From Marchantia polymorpha subsp. ruderalis (Eukaryota > Streptophyta > Marchantiopsida > Marchantiales > Marchantiaceae), in the NCBI GenBank assembly GCA_037833965.1, contig AP031356.1, positions 11,988,501-12,052,500 on the forward strand: a stretch of DNA of 64,000 bases, given 5' to 3'. A model generated the notes under the pieces. The model ran no database searches and had not been told where the DNA came from. It saw only the letters and a list, made by a program, of their open reading frames with translations. A program made the position numbers and the translations under genes. Positions 1 to 10,870 of the stretch are shown here, one piece after another (within the stretch, counting starts at the first letter, position 1; each line of letters begins with the position of its first letter).

Positions 1-1
1 A

Positions 2-676
2 TTGGGTGTGAGGACCCAAACTTCTTATGCAATTCTTCTTGCGGAAACAGGTTGTCTACCTCTTGAGGCTGAAGCTCTCTTCTTGACTATCACTTACGTC
101 AAAAGAGTGAGATCTCTTGATGCTTCTCGACTTCCTCTTGAAGCTTTGCGTGCCACACGTCCCAAGGGTTGGTTTGCAGATGTGGTGACTTGGTCTTTGA
201 GGTGGAATGTGACGGAACTCGATTGGAATTTGCAACCTATTGCCCTACGCGAGCGTATTAAGGAGGAATTTCTCAGCATTATGTGGAGCACACGAGGCAC
301 CAAGATGCAGTTTTATCAACTTCATGTGAATCCTATGCTTGTTTATTGTGAGCAAGGATACTTACTTGCAGAGATATCTACTTCTTTACGTCATATTATT
401 GCTAGACATAGAACTGGATCCCATAGTCTTGGGATTGAAGAAGGGCGTTGGTTGAACATTGATAGGAGTGAACGTATTTGTAGGCTATGTGATGGAAGAA
501 AAGTTGAGGATGAAGAGCATGTATTTCTTACTTGTTCTAGGTATGTAGAGATTCGAGTGGCGCATAAAGTTGATGTCGAGAATTTCTTTTCTCTGCTTCA
601 ACTCGAGCCTTATGATTTAGGTTGTTACATTAGAGATATTATTAGTTACCGTTCTAGTGCTTTGGGCACTAGCTAG
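2..676 (+). CDS. LINE-A ORF2, C-terminal part (cut by window edge)
   Basis: C-terminal 224 residues of a LINE ORF2 polyprotein, the region after the reverse transcriptase. It ends with the CCHC finger ICRLCDGRKVEDEEHVFLTC followed by the family-A terminus ending SSALGTS. The reading frame is open to the window edge, so the true start lies outside. It is almost identical to the C terminus of the intact copy at 23483-26683. The CCHC finger is typical of L1-clade ORF2 proteins and probably binds RNA or DNA during target-primed reverse transcription. Whether this copy is intact upstream cannot be judged here. Confidence 0.9.
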   Translation: MGVRTQTSYAILLAETGCLPLEAEALFLTITYVKRVRSLDASRLPLEALRATRPKGWFADVVTWSLRWNVTELDWNLQPIALRERIKEEFLSIMWSTRGTKMQFYQLHVNPMLVYCEQGYLLAEISTSLRHIIARHRTGSHSLGIEEGRWLNIDRSERICRLCDGRKVEDEEHVFLTCSRYVEIRVAHKVDVENFFSLLQLEPYDLGCYIRDIISYRSSALGTS

Positions 677-792
677 GGGGTTCTTTTGGTTCTCTCCTAG
701 TTTGGAGTTGGATTGTTTGTATTGTGTTTTTTAGCCTTTTGACCCTTTGGGTCCCACGGGCTTGATCTATTTACCATTTACCATTTACCATT
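677..792 (+). repeat. LINE-A 3' UTR with (TTTACCA)n tail
   Basis: A short 3' UTR follows the ORF2 stop and ends in about three TTTACCA heptamers (770-792). The same 3' UTR, with GGGTCCCACGGGCTTGATCT just before the tail, closes every family-A copy in the window. The next base belongs to a LINE-C on the other strand, so this A copy is inserted in that C element. Confidence 0.9.
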
Positions 793-2155
793 CCTCTCCT
801 TCCGAAAATAATCCAGGTGTTGCTTCGCAATATGGCATAGATGTGGCTTCTGGAAAGAAATAGAGCTTTTCGGCAAAAGCTACCAAAGACTCGGAATCAA
901 GAGAAGGTTTTGACGATGGTGTAGCTAATCGTCTCCAAAAGGACTTGGGATCCTTCATCAGGTCCTTTGTCAAGGATTCTTGCTTTCGTCTTAAGAAAGC
1001 TCGTTTCTTAGACTTCACCAAGTCTTTGTATATCCTTGTCAAAAGAAGCTGACTTTGAATATCCAAAGACCTATCAACAGACCTTGCCCTTGCTAGCTTG
1101 CATTTGGAGTCAAACTATCCATTGCAAGGTAGCCCCTTAGCAATCCTAGTACTATGCCTCAAAAAGAACTTCGATGCAGAAGTTTTGAGCAATTCTATGA
1201 GCTGTAAACTAGCGGTATGCGAATCTGGACTCCATATGGTGTGAGTCAAAAGATCTTGTAGATGTTCTGCATAAAGGTCTCTTTTACAAGGATCTAAGCG
1301 AAACTTGGGAGAAGCTAAAAGAGATTGGCAAGGTGAAGTAGAGATTGATTTTGACATTGAAAGTGTGAACAAAAGAGGTGCATGATCTGATTCAGGTTGA
1401 GGATCCAAAACATCAAAATTGGAGATCAGAGAGGTACTAACCAAGGAAGACAAGAGAAAATCTATTGTGCTAGCACCGGTAGGGGAAAAACAAGTATTGG
1501 ACTGAGAGTTGGGAAAGCGAGAGGTTCCATTGAGAACCTTCAAGTTACAAGTGGCTCCAAATGTCAAAAAGTGCTCTGTCAAAGAGTTTGTGGAAGGATC
1601 AAAAGAGGTTCTAGACCACAAACTATCGTAAATTTCTTCAAACATAGAAGAAGCCAAGGGATCACTAAATTGAGTAAATTGAGCACAACGTATACGAGCA
1701 TTGAAATCTCCAGCAAGAAAGACATCCCCTTTACTTTGGAATCTAAGAACATCTTCAATAAGCCGATGGAATGGTTCACTTCGGTTGCAAAAGCGTGTTG
1801 AGTAGATACCCATGGACAATGGTGCAAAATAACAAATTGCCAAATAGCAATAAGATCCTCCAACCACCCCGAGACGTAGCCAATGATACTGTCCACCAAC
1901 ATCTTGAGCTTCTAGATGTATGAGAGGTAGAAGATGAGACCTGATGAAAGTAGCAATACCTCCTTGACCCCTTCCCGCATGTTGTCTTCTCTGGTTCCAT
2001 GTCGACCCCACCAAGGTAAACCCTTCCAACTCAGCAATAGTATTGCTTTCATGTTCCCAAGTCTCCACAATGTTGATGACGTCAGCCATCTTCCAAATCG
2101 GAGCAGCACTCACATACTTTGTTGTTGAAAGTCCTCGGATATTCCACACCAACAC
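793..2155 (-). pseudogene. LINE-C ORF2, endonuclease and start of RT, one nonsense codon
   Basis: Family-C ORF2 read on the minus strand from about 2155. The endonuclease domain shows WNIRGLS, the VETWEHES glutamate, GDFNAR, STIDFLLSS and SDHAPLLF. A TAG at 1115-1117 replaces the Trp of the conserved PCNGWFD motif. The frame then continues unbroken (1066 to 793) until the family-A insertion cuts it before the RT core. No ATG is present at the expected ORF2 start, where A and B have ATG TGG; C has GTG TGG. The same nonsense codon recurs in the C copies at 7827 and 56211, so it is an inherited defect and not local decay. Confidence 0.88.
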
Positions 2156-2173
2156 CCTTATCTTCTCGGATTG

Positions 2174-2929
2174 CTATGTTGACGACACCTTCCTCCTCTG
2201 AGTAACGATTGCTCTCCCATCGTGTAAATAAGCAACAAAACCCGATTCTTGAGCCTCTTTTACCTTCGCAAGCTCCTTTCTCCTAACTTCCACTTGTAGA
2301 GGAGTCAGATCAGGATCCAACCATATTCTACGTCCCTTTAACATAGCCTTATTAGCCAAGGCAACATCACGTTGAGTTTGATTGACAAACTTCACTATAA
2401 TACCACGAGGTTGAGCTCCCTTGTTTCCAATACGATAAGCTTGAGCCAATTCCGCATTGGAAACCTGAAGTGTTTCATCCAAAAACTTGGTGACAACACT
2501 CTTGACATCTTCATTCTCTATTTCAGGTAAACCTGAAATTCTCACATTCTTCCTACGTGCAAGCTGGTTGGACTTTTCAATCTCTTGTTCTTGACAAAAA
2601 GAGATTTGAGCAGCCTTTGTAGCTTCAGCGTAGGATTTGATCTTCAAATCTAAGCTTTCGACCACCTCATGCAATCTAGGACTATCCGCACTTGTCATCT
2701 GAGAGCATACCTTCCCTTGGATGTCATCAACAGATTTAGATACATCCCACATCACACCCACACTATCCTTGAACATCTTCTCCACGTTCTTCTTTGATCC
2801 CTTCAACTCTCGAATTTGATTATGTGCGAGAGTTAAAGCAGCCTGTTGCATCTTGAATTCATGTCGAAGTTCCTTCAATTCTTCAAAAATTGTTTGCAGA
2901 AGCTGAAAAATATCGTCTTGAGAAGCCAT
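2174..2929 (-). CDS. LINE-C ORF1 (L1-type RNA-binding protein)
   Basis: Intact 251-aa ORF beginning MASQDD. Residues about 5-60 and 80-115 look coiled-coil forming (heptad-like ELKELRHEF). An RRM-like domain follows, starting at KNVRISGLPE, and then a C-terminal domain with GRRIWLDPDLTPLQVE and RRKELAKVKEAQ. This is the layout of vertebrate L1 ORF1p (Transposase_22 family), a trimeric nucleic-acid chaperone that coats the LINE RNA. The stop is TAG followed by CAATCC, with ORF2 in the same frame immediately downstream. The 5' UTR monomer array sits directly upstream, as expected for a complete 5' end. Confidence 0.85.
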   Translation of the reverse strand: MASQDDIFQLLQTIFEELKELRHEFKMQQAALTLAHNQIRELKGSKKNVEKMFKDSVGVMWDVSKSVDDIQGKVCSQMTSADSPRLHEVVESLDLKIKSYAEATKAAQISFCQEQEIEKSNQLARRKNVRISGLPEIENEDVKSVVTKFLDETLQVSNAELAQAYRIGNKGAQPRGIIVKFVNQTQRDVALANKAMLKGRRIWLDPDLTPLQVEVRRKELAKVKEAQESGFVAYLHDGRAIVTQRRKVSST

Positions 2930-2949
2930 GTCGTATCAACCGAAACACT

Positions 2950-3858
2950 CTAAATTCTAGGTCGAAACACCAAAAAATATCGTAACTTCTCACTCAAGCG
3001 TCCATGCACCTTCAAACTTGATGAGCTTCTGCCGAATATCAATCCCCAAGTCCTCAAAAATTTTCAGCCTCAGATCATGCTTTGTCGAAAAGATAAAAAT
3101 GTCTGAACATTTTTGAGACCACCGGAACACTCGAAACAAAAAGTTGAAACTCAAAATGGTCTGTAACTTCTGACTCAAGCGTCCGTTCACCTTCAAACTT
3201 TTTATGCTACTGCCGAATATTGATCTCCAAGTCCTCAAAAATTTTCAGCCTCAGGTCATGCTTCGTCAAAAAGATAAAAATGTCTGAACATTTTTGAGAC
3301 CACCGGAACACTCGAAACAAAAAGTCGAAACTCCAAATGGGCTGTAACTTCTGACTCAAGCGTCCGTTGATCTTCAAACTTTTAATGCTACTGCCAAATA
3401 TTGATCTCCAAGTCCCCAAAACTTTTCAGCCTCAGATCATGCTTCGTCAAAAAGATAAAAATGTCTGAACATTTTTGATACCACCGGAACACTCGAAACA
3501 AAAAGTCGAAACTCCAAATGGGCTGTTACTTCTGACTTAAGCGTCCGTTGACCTTCAAACTTTTTATGCTACTGCCAAATATTAATTTCCAAGTCCCCAA
3601 AAATTTTCAGCCTCAGATCATGCTTCGTCAAAAAGATAAAAATGTCTGAACATTTTTGTGACCACTAGAACACTCGAAACAAAAAGTCGAAACTCCAAAT
3701 GGGCTGTAACTTCTGAATCAAGCGTCCGTTGACCTTCAAACTTTTTATGCTACTGCCGAATATTAATCTCCAAGTTTCCAAAAATTTTCAGCCTCAGATC
3801 ATACTTCTCCAAAAAGATAAAAATGTCTGAACATTTTTGTGACCACGTGAAACACTCG
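2950..3858 (-). repeat. LINE-C 5' UTR monomers, type 1 (5 x 181 bp)
   Basis: Tandem direct repeat with exact 181-bp spacing: the marker GTCTGAACATTTTT recurs at 3101, 3282, 3463, 3644 and 3825. It abuts the LINE-C ORF1 start and reads antisense on the plus strand, so it is the 5' UTR of that element. By analogy with mouse L1 monomers it probably carries the promoter; no promoter motif is demonstrated. Short ORFs across it are translations of the repeat and not genes. Confidence 0.85.
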
Positions 3859-5130
3859 CAATTGACACTCTTCGCTGAAGAAATTCGTGAACTTCGGCGT
3901 CCCAATTCCAAAATGCGTGAAATTTTGCAGGCTGGAGCGCGCTACCCAACTCCACGCCCCTGCAAATTTTCAGCTTCCGTGGACACTCAGACGCGAAGAA
4001 ACGATCTCTGCAAGAAACTATCTCGACCCCAACACTCGAAAACTCCAACTCGAAACTTGAGAGATACGTGAACTTCGGCGTCCCAACTCCAAAATGCGTG
4101 AAATTTTGCAGGCTGGAGCGCGCTACCCAACTCCACGCCCCTGCAAATTTTCAGCTTCCGTGGACACTGGGACGCGAAGAAACAATCTCTCCAAGAAACG
4201 ATCTCGACCCCAACACCTGAAAACTCCAACTCGAAACTTGAGAAATCCGTGAACTTCGGCGTCCCAACTCCAAAATGCGTGAAATTTTGCACGCTGGAGC
4301 GTGCTACCCAACTCCACGCCTCTGCAAATTTTCAGCTTCCGTGGACACTCAGACGCGAAGAAACAATCTCTGCAAGAAACGATCTCGACCCCAACACTCT
4401 AAAACTCCAACTCGAAACTTGAGAAATCCGTGAACTTCGGCGTCCCAACTCCAAAATGCGTGAAATTTTGCAGGCTGGAGCGCGCTACCGAACTCCACGC
4501 TCCTGCAAATTTTCAGCTTCCGTGGACACTCCGACGCGAAGAAACGATCTCTGCAAGAAATGATCTCGACCCCAACACTCGAAACTTGAGAAATCCGTGA
4601 ACTTCGGCGTCCCAACTCCAAAATGCGTGAAATTTTGCAGGCTGGAGCGCGCTACCCAACTCCACGCTCCTGCAAATTTTCAGCTTCCGTGGACACTCCG
4701 ACGCGAAGAAACGATCTCTGCAAGAAACGATCTCGACCCCAACACTCGAAAACTCCAACTCGAAACTTGAGAAATCCGTGAACTTCGGCGTCCCAACTCC
4801 AAAATGCGTGAAATTTTGCAGGCTGGAGCGCGCTACCCAACTCCACGCCCCTGCAAATTTTCAGCTTCCGTGGACACTCAGACGCGAAGAAACAATCTCT
4901 GCAAGAAACGATCTCGACCCCAACATTCGAAAACTCCAACTCGAAACTTGAGAAATCCGTGAACTTCGGCGTCTCAACTCCAAAATGCGTGAAATTTTGC
5001 AGGCTGGAGCGCGCTACCCAACTCCATGCTCCTGCAAATTTTCAGCTTCCGTGGACACTGAGACGCGAAGAAACGATCTCTGCAAGAAACGATCTCGACC
5101 CCAACTCCTGAAAACTCCAACTCGAAACTT
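3859..5130 (-). repeat. LINE 5' UTR monomers, type 2 (7 units, 181 bp)
   Basis: A second tandem array directly upstream of the type-1 monomers. ACGCGAAGAAAC recurs at 3991, 4172, 4353, 4534, 4701, 4882 and 5063. Spacing is 181 bp except one unit of 167 bp that lost 14 bp. It shares AACACTCGAAA and AAATTTTCAGC blocks with the type-1 monomer and has the same length, so I read it as a diverged monomer class of the same LINE-C 5' UTR. Membership of another LINE cannot be excluded. It is cut at about 5130 by a LINE-B fragment. Confidence 0.75.
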
Positions 5131-6775
5131 GAGATATCTTGGCTTTGCGTGTTTTATGGGAGAAATCGAAGGGCAATGGCAAAGCTTTGTTTTGCGCCTT
5201 CATTGATTTTAAGAAAGCTTTTGACACCGTACCTCGTGAGCTATTATGGGAAAGGCTGCAAGTCATTGGAGTACCATCAGATCTTCTAGCAGCTGTGGCC
5301 ACGCTTTACCAATCTGTTCGAGCCAAGATCAACACTTCTCAAACTGAAGAGGTTTTGAGTACCATTGGAGTGATTCAAGGTTGTCCTCTCTCTCCTACTC
5401 TATTTGGAGTTTTTATAGATGATATCGAAGAGTGGTTGGAGGCATGTGATAGCGAAGGTGTCAAGCTTGGAAACTTTGTTATCAAAGCTCTCTTGTATGC
5501 AGATGATATCATATTACTAGCACGTGATGCAATTAGTTTACAGAAACACCTATACACTTTGGCTAGCTTTTGTACCCAGAATCAGATGAAGGTAAATATA
5601 GAGAAGTCCAAAGTCATGATAGTGGGCACTAGATCCAAGTTTTCCTTCTATTACCAGGATCTACAATTAGAAGAGGTGAAGAGTTATAAATATCTAGGCA
5701 TTGATTTTTCTAATGATTATAGTTGGGCACTTTGTGTGCAAAAGAGAGTAGAAGGTGGTTACAAAGCTCTATATTCATTGCTAAATCGGTGTAGAAGGGC
5801 TCATCTTGTGTCTTGGAGTCTTAGGAAATTTTTATTCAGAAGCTTAGTGTTGCCGGTAGTATTGTATGGAACCCAAGTGTGGGGTCCTGGTTGTAAGAAG
5901 ACAGGATGGGAGCGTGTGGAGAGGGTGCAAAAGATATTTCTACAAGAAGAATTGGGTGTGAGAAACCAAACCTCATATGCTATTCTTCTTGCGGAAACAG
6001 GTTGTTTACCTCTAGAGGCTGAAGCTCTATACTTGACCATCACTTACATCACAAGGGTGAGATCTCTTGATGCTTCTCGCCTTCCTCCTCAGGCTTTGAG
6101 TGCCACACGTGCCAAAGGATGGTTAGCGGATGTAAATGGTAAATGGTAAATGGTGATAACTTGTAAAATGTGATAACTTGGTCTTTGAGGTGGAATGTGA
6201 CGGAACGCGATTGGGACCTACAACCTATAGCACTACGTGAACGTCTAAAGGAGGAGTTTCTGAACATTATTTGGAGCAAGCGCGGCACCAAGATGCAGTT
6301 TTATCAACTTCAAGTGAATCCTATGCTTGTTTATTGTGAACAGGATTACCTACTTGCAGGAATCTCTACGTCCTTACGTCATCTTATTGCTAGGCATAGA
6401 ACTGGATCTCATAGGCTAGGAATTGAGGAAGGACGTTGGCTTAATATTGATAGGAGTCAACGTATTTGTAGGCTATGTGATGGAAGAGAAGTTGAGGATG
6501 AAGAGCATGTATTTCTTACTTGTACTAGATATGCAGAGATTAGAATGACCCATAATATAGATGTAGAGAATTTTTATTCTTTGTTACAGTTAGTTCCTTT
6601 TGATTTAGGTTGTTATATTAGGGACATTATTAGTTATCGTTCTAGTGCTCTTGGCACTAGCTAGGGTTTGGCCTTTGGGGTCTTTTTCCTTGTTTGTGGC
6701 TGTTGCTTGTATTGTGTTTTTCAGCCTTTTGACCCTTTGGGTCCCCCGGGCTTGATCTATTACCATTTACCATTA
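5131..6775 (+). pseudogene. LINE-B 3' half: RT, CCHC finger, 3' UTR and tail
   Basis: 5'-truncated family-B copy. It enters inside the RT at LALRVLWEKSKGNGKALF and includes FIDFKKAFDTV, QGCPLSP and the catalytic YADD. The CCHC finger and family-B terminus LVPFDLGCYIRDIISY follow, then the B-type 3' UTR (GGGTCCCCCGGG) and tail at about 6762-6775. The ORF runs 5139-6149, is broken by a heptamer insertion at 6132-6165, and resumes at 6170-6664. It is inserted between the type-2 monomer array on the left and a LINE-C RT on the right, so a deletion accompanied or followed insertion. Confidence 0.88.
6132..6165 (-). other. Tail-only LINE insertion: (TAAATGG)3 with duplicated target
   Basis: Within the ORF2 codons that elsewhere read GCGGATGTGATAACTTGG, this copy has GCGGATG followed by three TAAATGG heptamers, then TGATAACTTG, TAAAATG and the target again. 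Only the LINE tail (as its complement) is present, with a duplicated TGATAACTTG. This fits an aborted target-primed reverse transcription that copied just the RNA tail. Confidence 0.8.
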
Positions 6776-8330
6776 TGATATCATCTGCCTACAAAAGAGC
6801 TTTGATCACAAAGTCTCCAAGTTTGATTCCTTCACTCTCACAATCATCCAACCACCTTTCTATATCATCTATGAATATTCTGAATAGAGTAGGAGAGAGA
6901 GGACAACCTTGAATAACTCCAATGGTGCTTGAGATCTCTTGAGGCTGAGAGGCATCAATCTTAGCTCGAACTGAAGTGTATAAAGTGGCCACAGCTCCGA
7001 GTAGATTAGCCGATACTCCAATGTCTTGTAGTCTTTCCCATAAAAGCTTTCGAGGAACAGTATCAAAAGCTTTCTTCAAATCGATGAAGGCACAAAATAA
7101 AGCTTTCCCATTGCCCTTGGATTTCTCCCATAAAACACGTAAGGCCAAAATATGGTCAATAGTGTTGTATGTAGGACGAAAACCAGCTTGGGCCTTTGCT
7201 CTCTTCTGAAAATCCTCTGTCCATGTGCTCAACTTCGATTCTACCAACTTCCCAAACAACTTGGCAAAAACACTACCAACCATGATGGTGCGATAGTTTG
7301 TCACCACGTCCTTCCTTCCTGATTTATGAATAAGAACAATCTTCCGCATGGACCAAGTTGATGGAAAACCATGAACCATAGCATCTTCCAAAAGCTTAGT
7401 GAGAACCGGTCCAATACAATCTCCTCCCCACTTGATAAGTTCAATGGACAAGCCATCTAAATCCTCACATTTGCCATTTGCTAATTTTCGGAGAATAGTC
7501 ATCACCTCTCCTTCCGAAAATAATCCAAGTGTTGCTTCGCAATATGGCATAGATGTGGCTTCTGGAAAGAAATAGAGCTTTTCGGCAAAAGCTACCAAAG
7601 ACTCGGAATCAAGAGAAGGTTTTGACGATGGTGTAGCTAATCGTCTCCAAAAGGACTTGGGATCCTTCATCAGGTCCTTTGTCAAGGATTCTTGCTTTCG
7701 TCTTAAGAAAGCTCGTTTCTTAGACTTCACCAAGTCTTTGTATATCCTTGTCAAAAGAAGCTGACTTTGAATATCCAAAGACCTATCAACAGACCTTGCC
7801 CTTGCTAGCTTGCATTTGGAGTCAAACTATCCATTGCAAGGTAGCCCCTTAGCAATCCTAGTACTATGCCTCAAAAAGAACTTCGATGCAGAAGTTTTGA
7901 GCAATTCTATGAGCTGTAAACTAGCGGTATGCGAATCTGGACTCCATATGGTGTGAGTCAAAAGATCTTGTAGATGTTCTGCATAAAGGTCTCTTTTACA
8001 AGGATCTAAGCGAAACTTGGGAGAAGCTAAAAGAGATTGGCGAGGTGAAGTAGAGATTGATTTTGAGATTGAAAGTGTGAACAAAAGAGGTGCATGATCT
8101 GATTCAGGTTGAGGATCCTGAACATCAAAATTGGAGATCAGAGAGGTACTAACCAAGGAAGACAAGAGAAAATCTATTGTGCTAGCACCGGTAGGGGAAA
8201 AATTATGTATTGTATTTATTGGAAAATTAAGTATTGGACTGAGAGTTGGGAAAGCGAGAGGTTCCATTGAGAACCTTCAAGTTACAAGTGGCTCCAAATG
8301 TCAAAAAAAGTTCTGTCAAAGTTTCAATCT
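6776..8330 (-). pseudogene. LINE-C ORF2 (RT to endonuclease), truncated and internally deleted
   Basis: Family-C ORF2 on the minus strand. The RT runs from 7778 to 6789 and is cut inside the YADD region by the LINE-B tail. Upstream is the inherited TAG (7827-7829) and the C-terminal half of the endonuclease. About 26 extra bases (near 8205-8230) lie in the NTCFSPTG region. At about 8330 the frame jumps from the endonuclease middle to the middle of ORF1, so roughly the ORF1 3' half and the endonuclease N terminus are missing. The equivalent region in the duplicate copy (55147-57587) keeps these parts. Confidence 0.85.
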
Positions 8331-8607
8331 CTTGTTCTTGACAAAAAGAGATTTGAGCAGCCTTTGTAGCTTCAGCGTAGGATTTGATCTTCAAATCTAA
8401 GCTTTCGACCACCTCATGCAATCTAGGACTATCCGCACTTGTCATCTGAGAGCATACCTTCCCTTGGATGTCATCCACAGATTTAGATACATCCCACATC
8501 ACACCCACACTATCCTTGAACACCTTCTCCACGTTCTTCTGTGATCCCTTCAACTCTCGAATTTGATTATGTGCGAGAGTTAAAGCAGCCTGTTGCATCT
8601 TGAATTC
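8331..8607 (-). pseudogene. LINE-C ORF1 fragment (coiled-coil part)
   Basis: Minus-strand fragment from MQQAALTLAHNQIREL to SFCQEQEIE, the coiled-coil region of LINE-C ORF1. It lacks its start on the right, replaced by a LINE-A 3' end, and its RRM on the left, removed by deletion. It joins the ORF2 endonuclease remnant at about 8330. Confidence 0.82.
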
Positions 8608-9361
8608 TAAAACAGGAAACAGGTTGTCTACCTCTTGAGGCTGAAGCTCTCTTTTTGACTATCACTTACGTCAAAAGAGTGAGATCTCTTGGTGCTTCTC
8701 GACTTCCTCTTGAAGCTTTGCGTGCCACACGTCCCAAGGGTTGGTTTGCAGATGTGGTGACTTGGTCTTTGAGGTGGAATGTGACGGAACTCAATTGGAA
8801 TTTGCAACCTATTGCCCTACGCGAGCGTATTAAGGAGGAATTTCTCAGCATTATGTGGAGCACACGAGGCACCAAGATGCAGTTTTATCAACTTCATGTG
8901 AATCCTATGCTTGTTTATTGTGAGCAAGGATACTTACTTGCAGAGATATCTACTTCTTTACGTCATATTATTACTAGACATAGAACAGGATCTCATAGTC
9001 TTGGGATTGAAGAAGGGCGTTGGTTGAACATTGATAGGAGTGAACGTATTTGTGGACTATGTGATGGAAGAAAAGTTGAGGATGAAGAGCATGTATTTCT
9101 TACTTGTTCTAGGTATGTAGAGATTCGAGTGGCCCATAAAGTTGATGTGGAGAATTTCTTTTCTCTGCTTCAACTCGAGCCTTATGATTTAGGTTGTTAC
9201 ATTAGGGATATTATTAGTTACCGTTCTAGTGCTTTGGGCACTAGCTAGGGGGTTCTTTTGGTTCTCTCCTAGTTTGGAGTTGGATTGTTTGTATTGTGTT
9301 TTTTAGCCTTTTGACCCTTTGGGTCCCACGGGCTTGATCTATTTACCATTACCATTACCAT
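8608..9361 (+). pseudogene. LINE-A 3' end: ORF2 C terminus, 3' UTR, tail
   Basis: 5'-truncated family-A insertion entering at the ETGCLPLEAEA region of ORF2. ORF2 runs to the stop at 9248 with an intact CCHC finger (ICGLCDGR variant). The 3' UTR ends in a hexamer-register tail (ACCATT)n at about 9342-9361. It joins LINE-C ORF1 on the left and LINE-B on the right. The same arrangement recurs at 60172-60967. Confidence 0.85.
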
Positions 9362-10104
9362 AGAATATCAAATTTCGAAATAAAGGAGCTATGAGTGGCT
9401 GAAGATAGAAGATAATCAATGGTGCTAACACCTGTAGGAGAAAAGCACGTATTGGAAAGGGAGTTGGAAAAGAGAGAGATACCGTTGAGAACTTTCAAAT
9501 TACATGTGGCTCCAAAGGTTAGAAAGTGTTCTGTCAAAGGATTTGTACAAATATCAGAAGACTTTCTACACCACATACTATCTTCAAGTTCTTCAAAGGA
9601 GGGAGAACTCAAGAGATCACCAACTTGAGTAAATTGTGCACAACCTATTCGAGCATTGAAATCTCCAACCAGAAAAACTTCACCTTTGCTCTGATAATTG
9701 AGAACATCTCCTATAAGTCGATGGAATGGTTGACTCCGATTGCAAGTGTGTGTGGAGTAGATAGGCATGGACAATGGTGCAAAGTAACAAACAGCCAAAT
9801 AACTATAAGATCCTCCAACCAAACCAAGACGAAGCCAATGATATTGACCTCCAATATCCTAACCTTCTAAATGTATCAAAGGTAGAAATTGAGATCTGAT
9901 GAAAGTAGCAATACCGCCATAGCCTCTTCCAGCTCGTTGACTTCTCTGGTTCCAAGTGGATCCCACCAAAGTAAACCCTGGTATCTCTCCAATAGTGTTG
10001 CTCTCATGTTCCCACGTCTCCACAATGTTGATGATGTCCGCCATCTTCCAAATCGGATTAGCACTCACATACTTGGTTGTAGAAAGACCTCTAATATTCC
10101 ACAT
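9362..10104 (-). pseudogene. LINE-B ORF2 endonuclease domain, nonsense and 3' truncation
   Basis: Family-B endonuclease beginning ATG TGG AAT at 10104 and showing WNIRGLS, VETWEHES, GDFNARIG and STIDYLLSS. A CAG-to-TAG change at about 9859-9861 interrupts it in the HLEGQD motif; the duplicate copy has CAG here. The 3' side ends at ISKFDIL where the family-A tail is joined, so the RT is absent. ORF1 of the same element lies upstream in frame. Confidence 0.85.
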
Positions 10105-10128
10105 TAACACCCTCAAGCTCTTGGATTG

Positions 10129-10870
10129 CTATGTGGATGATTGTCTCTTCCTTTGAGTGACAATTGCTTGTCCATCACGAAGATAAGCAAAAAATCCAGC
10201 ATCTTGAGCTTCTTTGACTTTTGCAAGCTCCTTTCTCCTTGCCTCTACTTGTAGAGGTGTGAGATCGGGATCTAACCAAATCCTACGTCCTTTGAGTACA
10301 GCTTTGTTGGCTAAAGCTGTATCACGTTGAGTTTGGTCATTGAACTTAACTATGATGGCTCGAGGTTGGGTTCCTATTGTTCCAATGCGAAAAGCTTGAG
10401 CCACATCCGCATTAGGAACATCAAGTGTTTCAGCTAAAAACTTGGTGACAACACTCTTCACCTCTTCCTTCTCAGATTCAGGTAGACCAGAAATTCTCAC
10501 ATTCTTTCTACGAGCAAATTGATTAGTCTTTTCAATCTCTTGCTCTTGACTTAAAAAGATATGAGCAGACTTAGTGGCTTCTGCATAAGATTTCATCTTC
10601 ACCTCTAGACTTTCAACTAACCACTTCATGCAATCTAGGAGTAGCAGCAGTGGAAGCTTGAGAATCAACTTTCTCCTGGATATCCTCTACGTGTTCTGAA
10701 ATATCAACCATAATCTTCTTGAAACTCTTTTGAGAGAGCTTCAACTCTCTAATTTCATATTGAGCTGCAATTAAAGTAGAGCTCTGTACCTTGAACTCTG
10801 CACGTAGTACTTTCAACTCTTCCAAAACCGTTTGCAACAGATTGAGTATGAAATTGTCTTGAGACGCCAT
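10129..10870 (-). pseudogene. LINE-B ORF1 with 4-bp frameshift
   Basis: Family-B ORF1 from ATG at 10870 (MASQDNFILN). The N-terminal coiled coil is followed by the L1-type RRM (KNVRISGLPE) and C-terminal domain (GRRIWLDPDL). Four extra bases near 10616-10620, absent from the duplicate at 61735-62472, shift the frame before the RRM. The stop is TAG CAATCC with ORF2 in frame. Confidence 0.86.

Noticed and set aside
770-792. TTTACCA repeats as telomeric DNA
   Set aside because: The plant telomere is TTTAGGG. These arrays have 2-4 units, always at LINE 3' ends or flanked by short duplications.
1397-1801. 134-aa plus-strand ORF, repeated at 56493-56897
   Set aside because: Antisense shadow of the LINE-C endonuclease; recurs only because the LINE does.
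2950-5130. CRISPR array
   Set aside because: Units are contiguous 181-bp repeats without spacers, next to a LINE ORF1 in plant DNA.
3794-5302. Overlapping ORFs of 64-101 aa on both strands
   Set aside because: They are translations of the 181-bp tandem monomers; the same peptide recurs with each unit.
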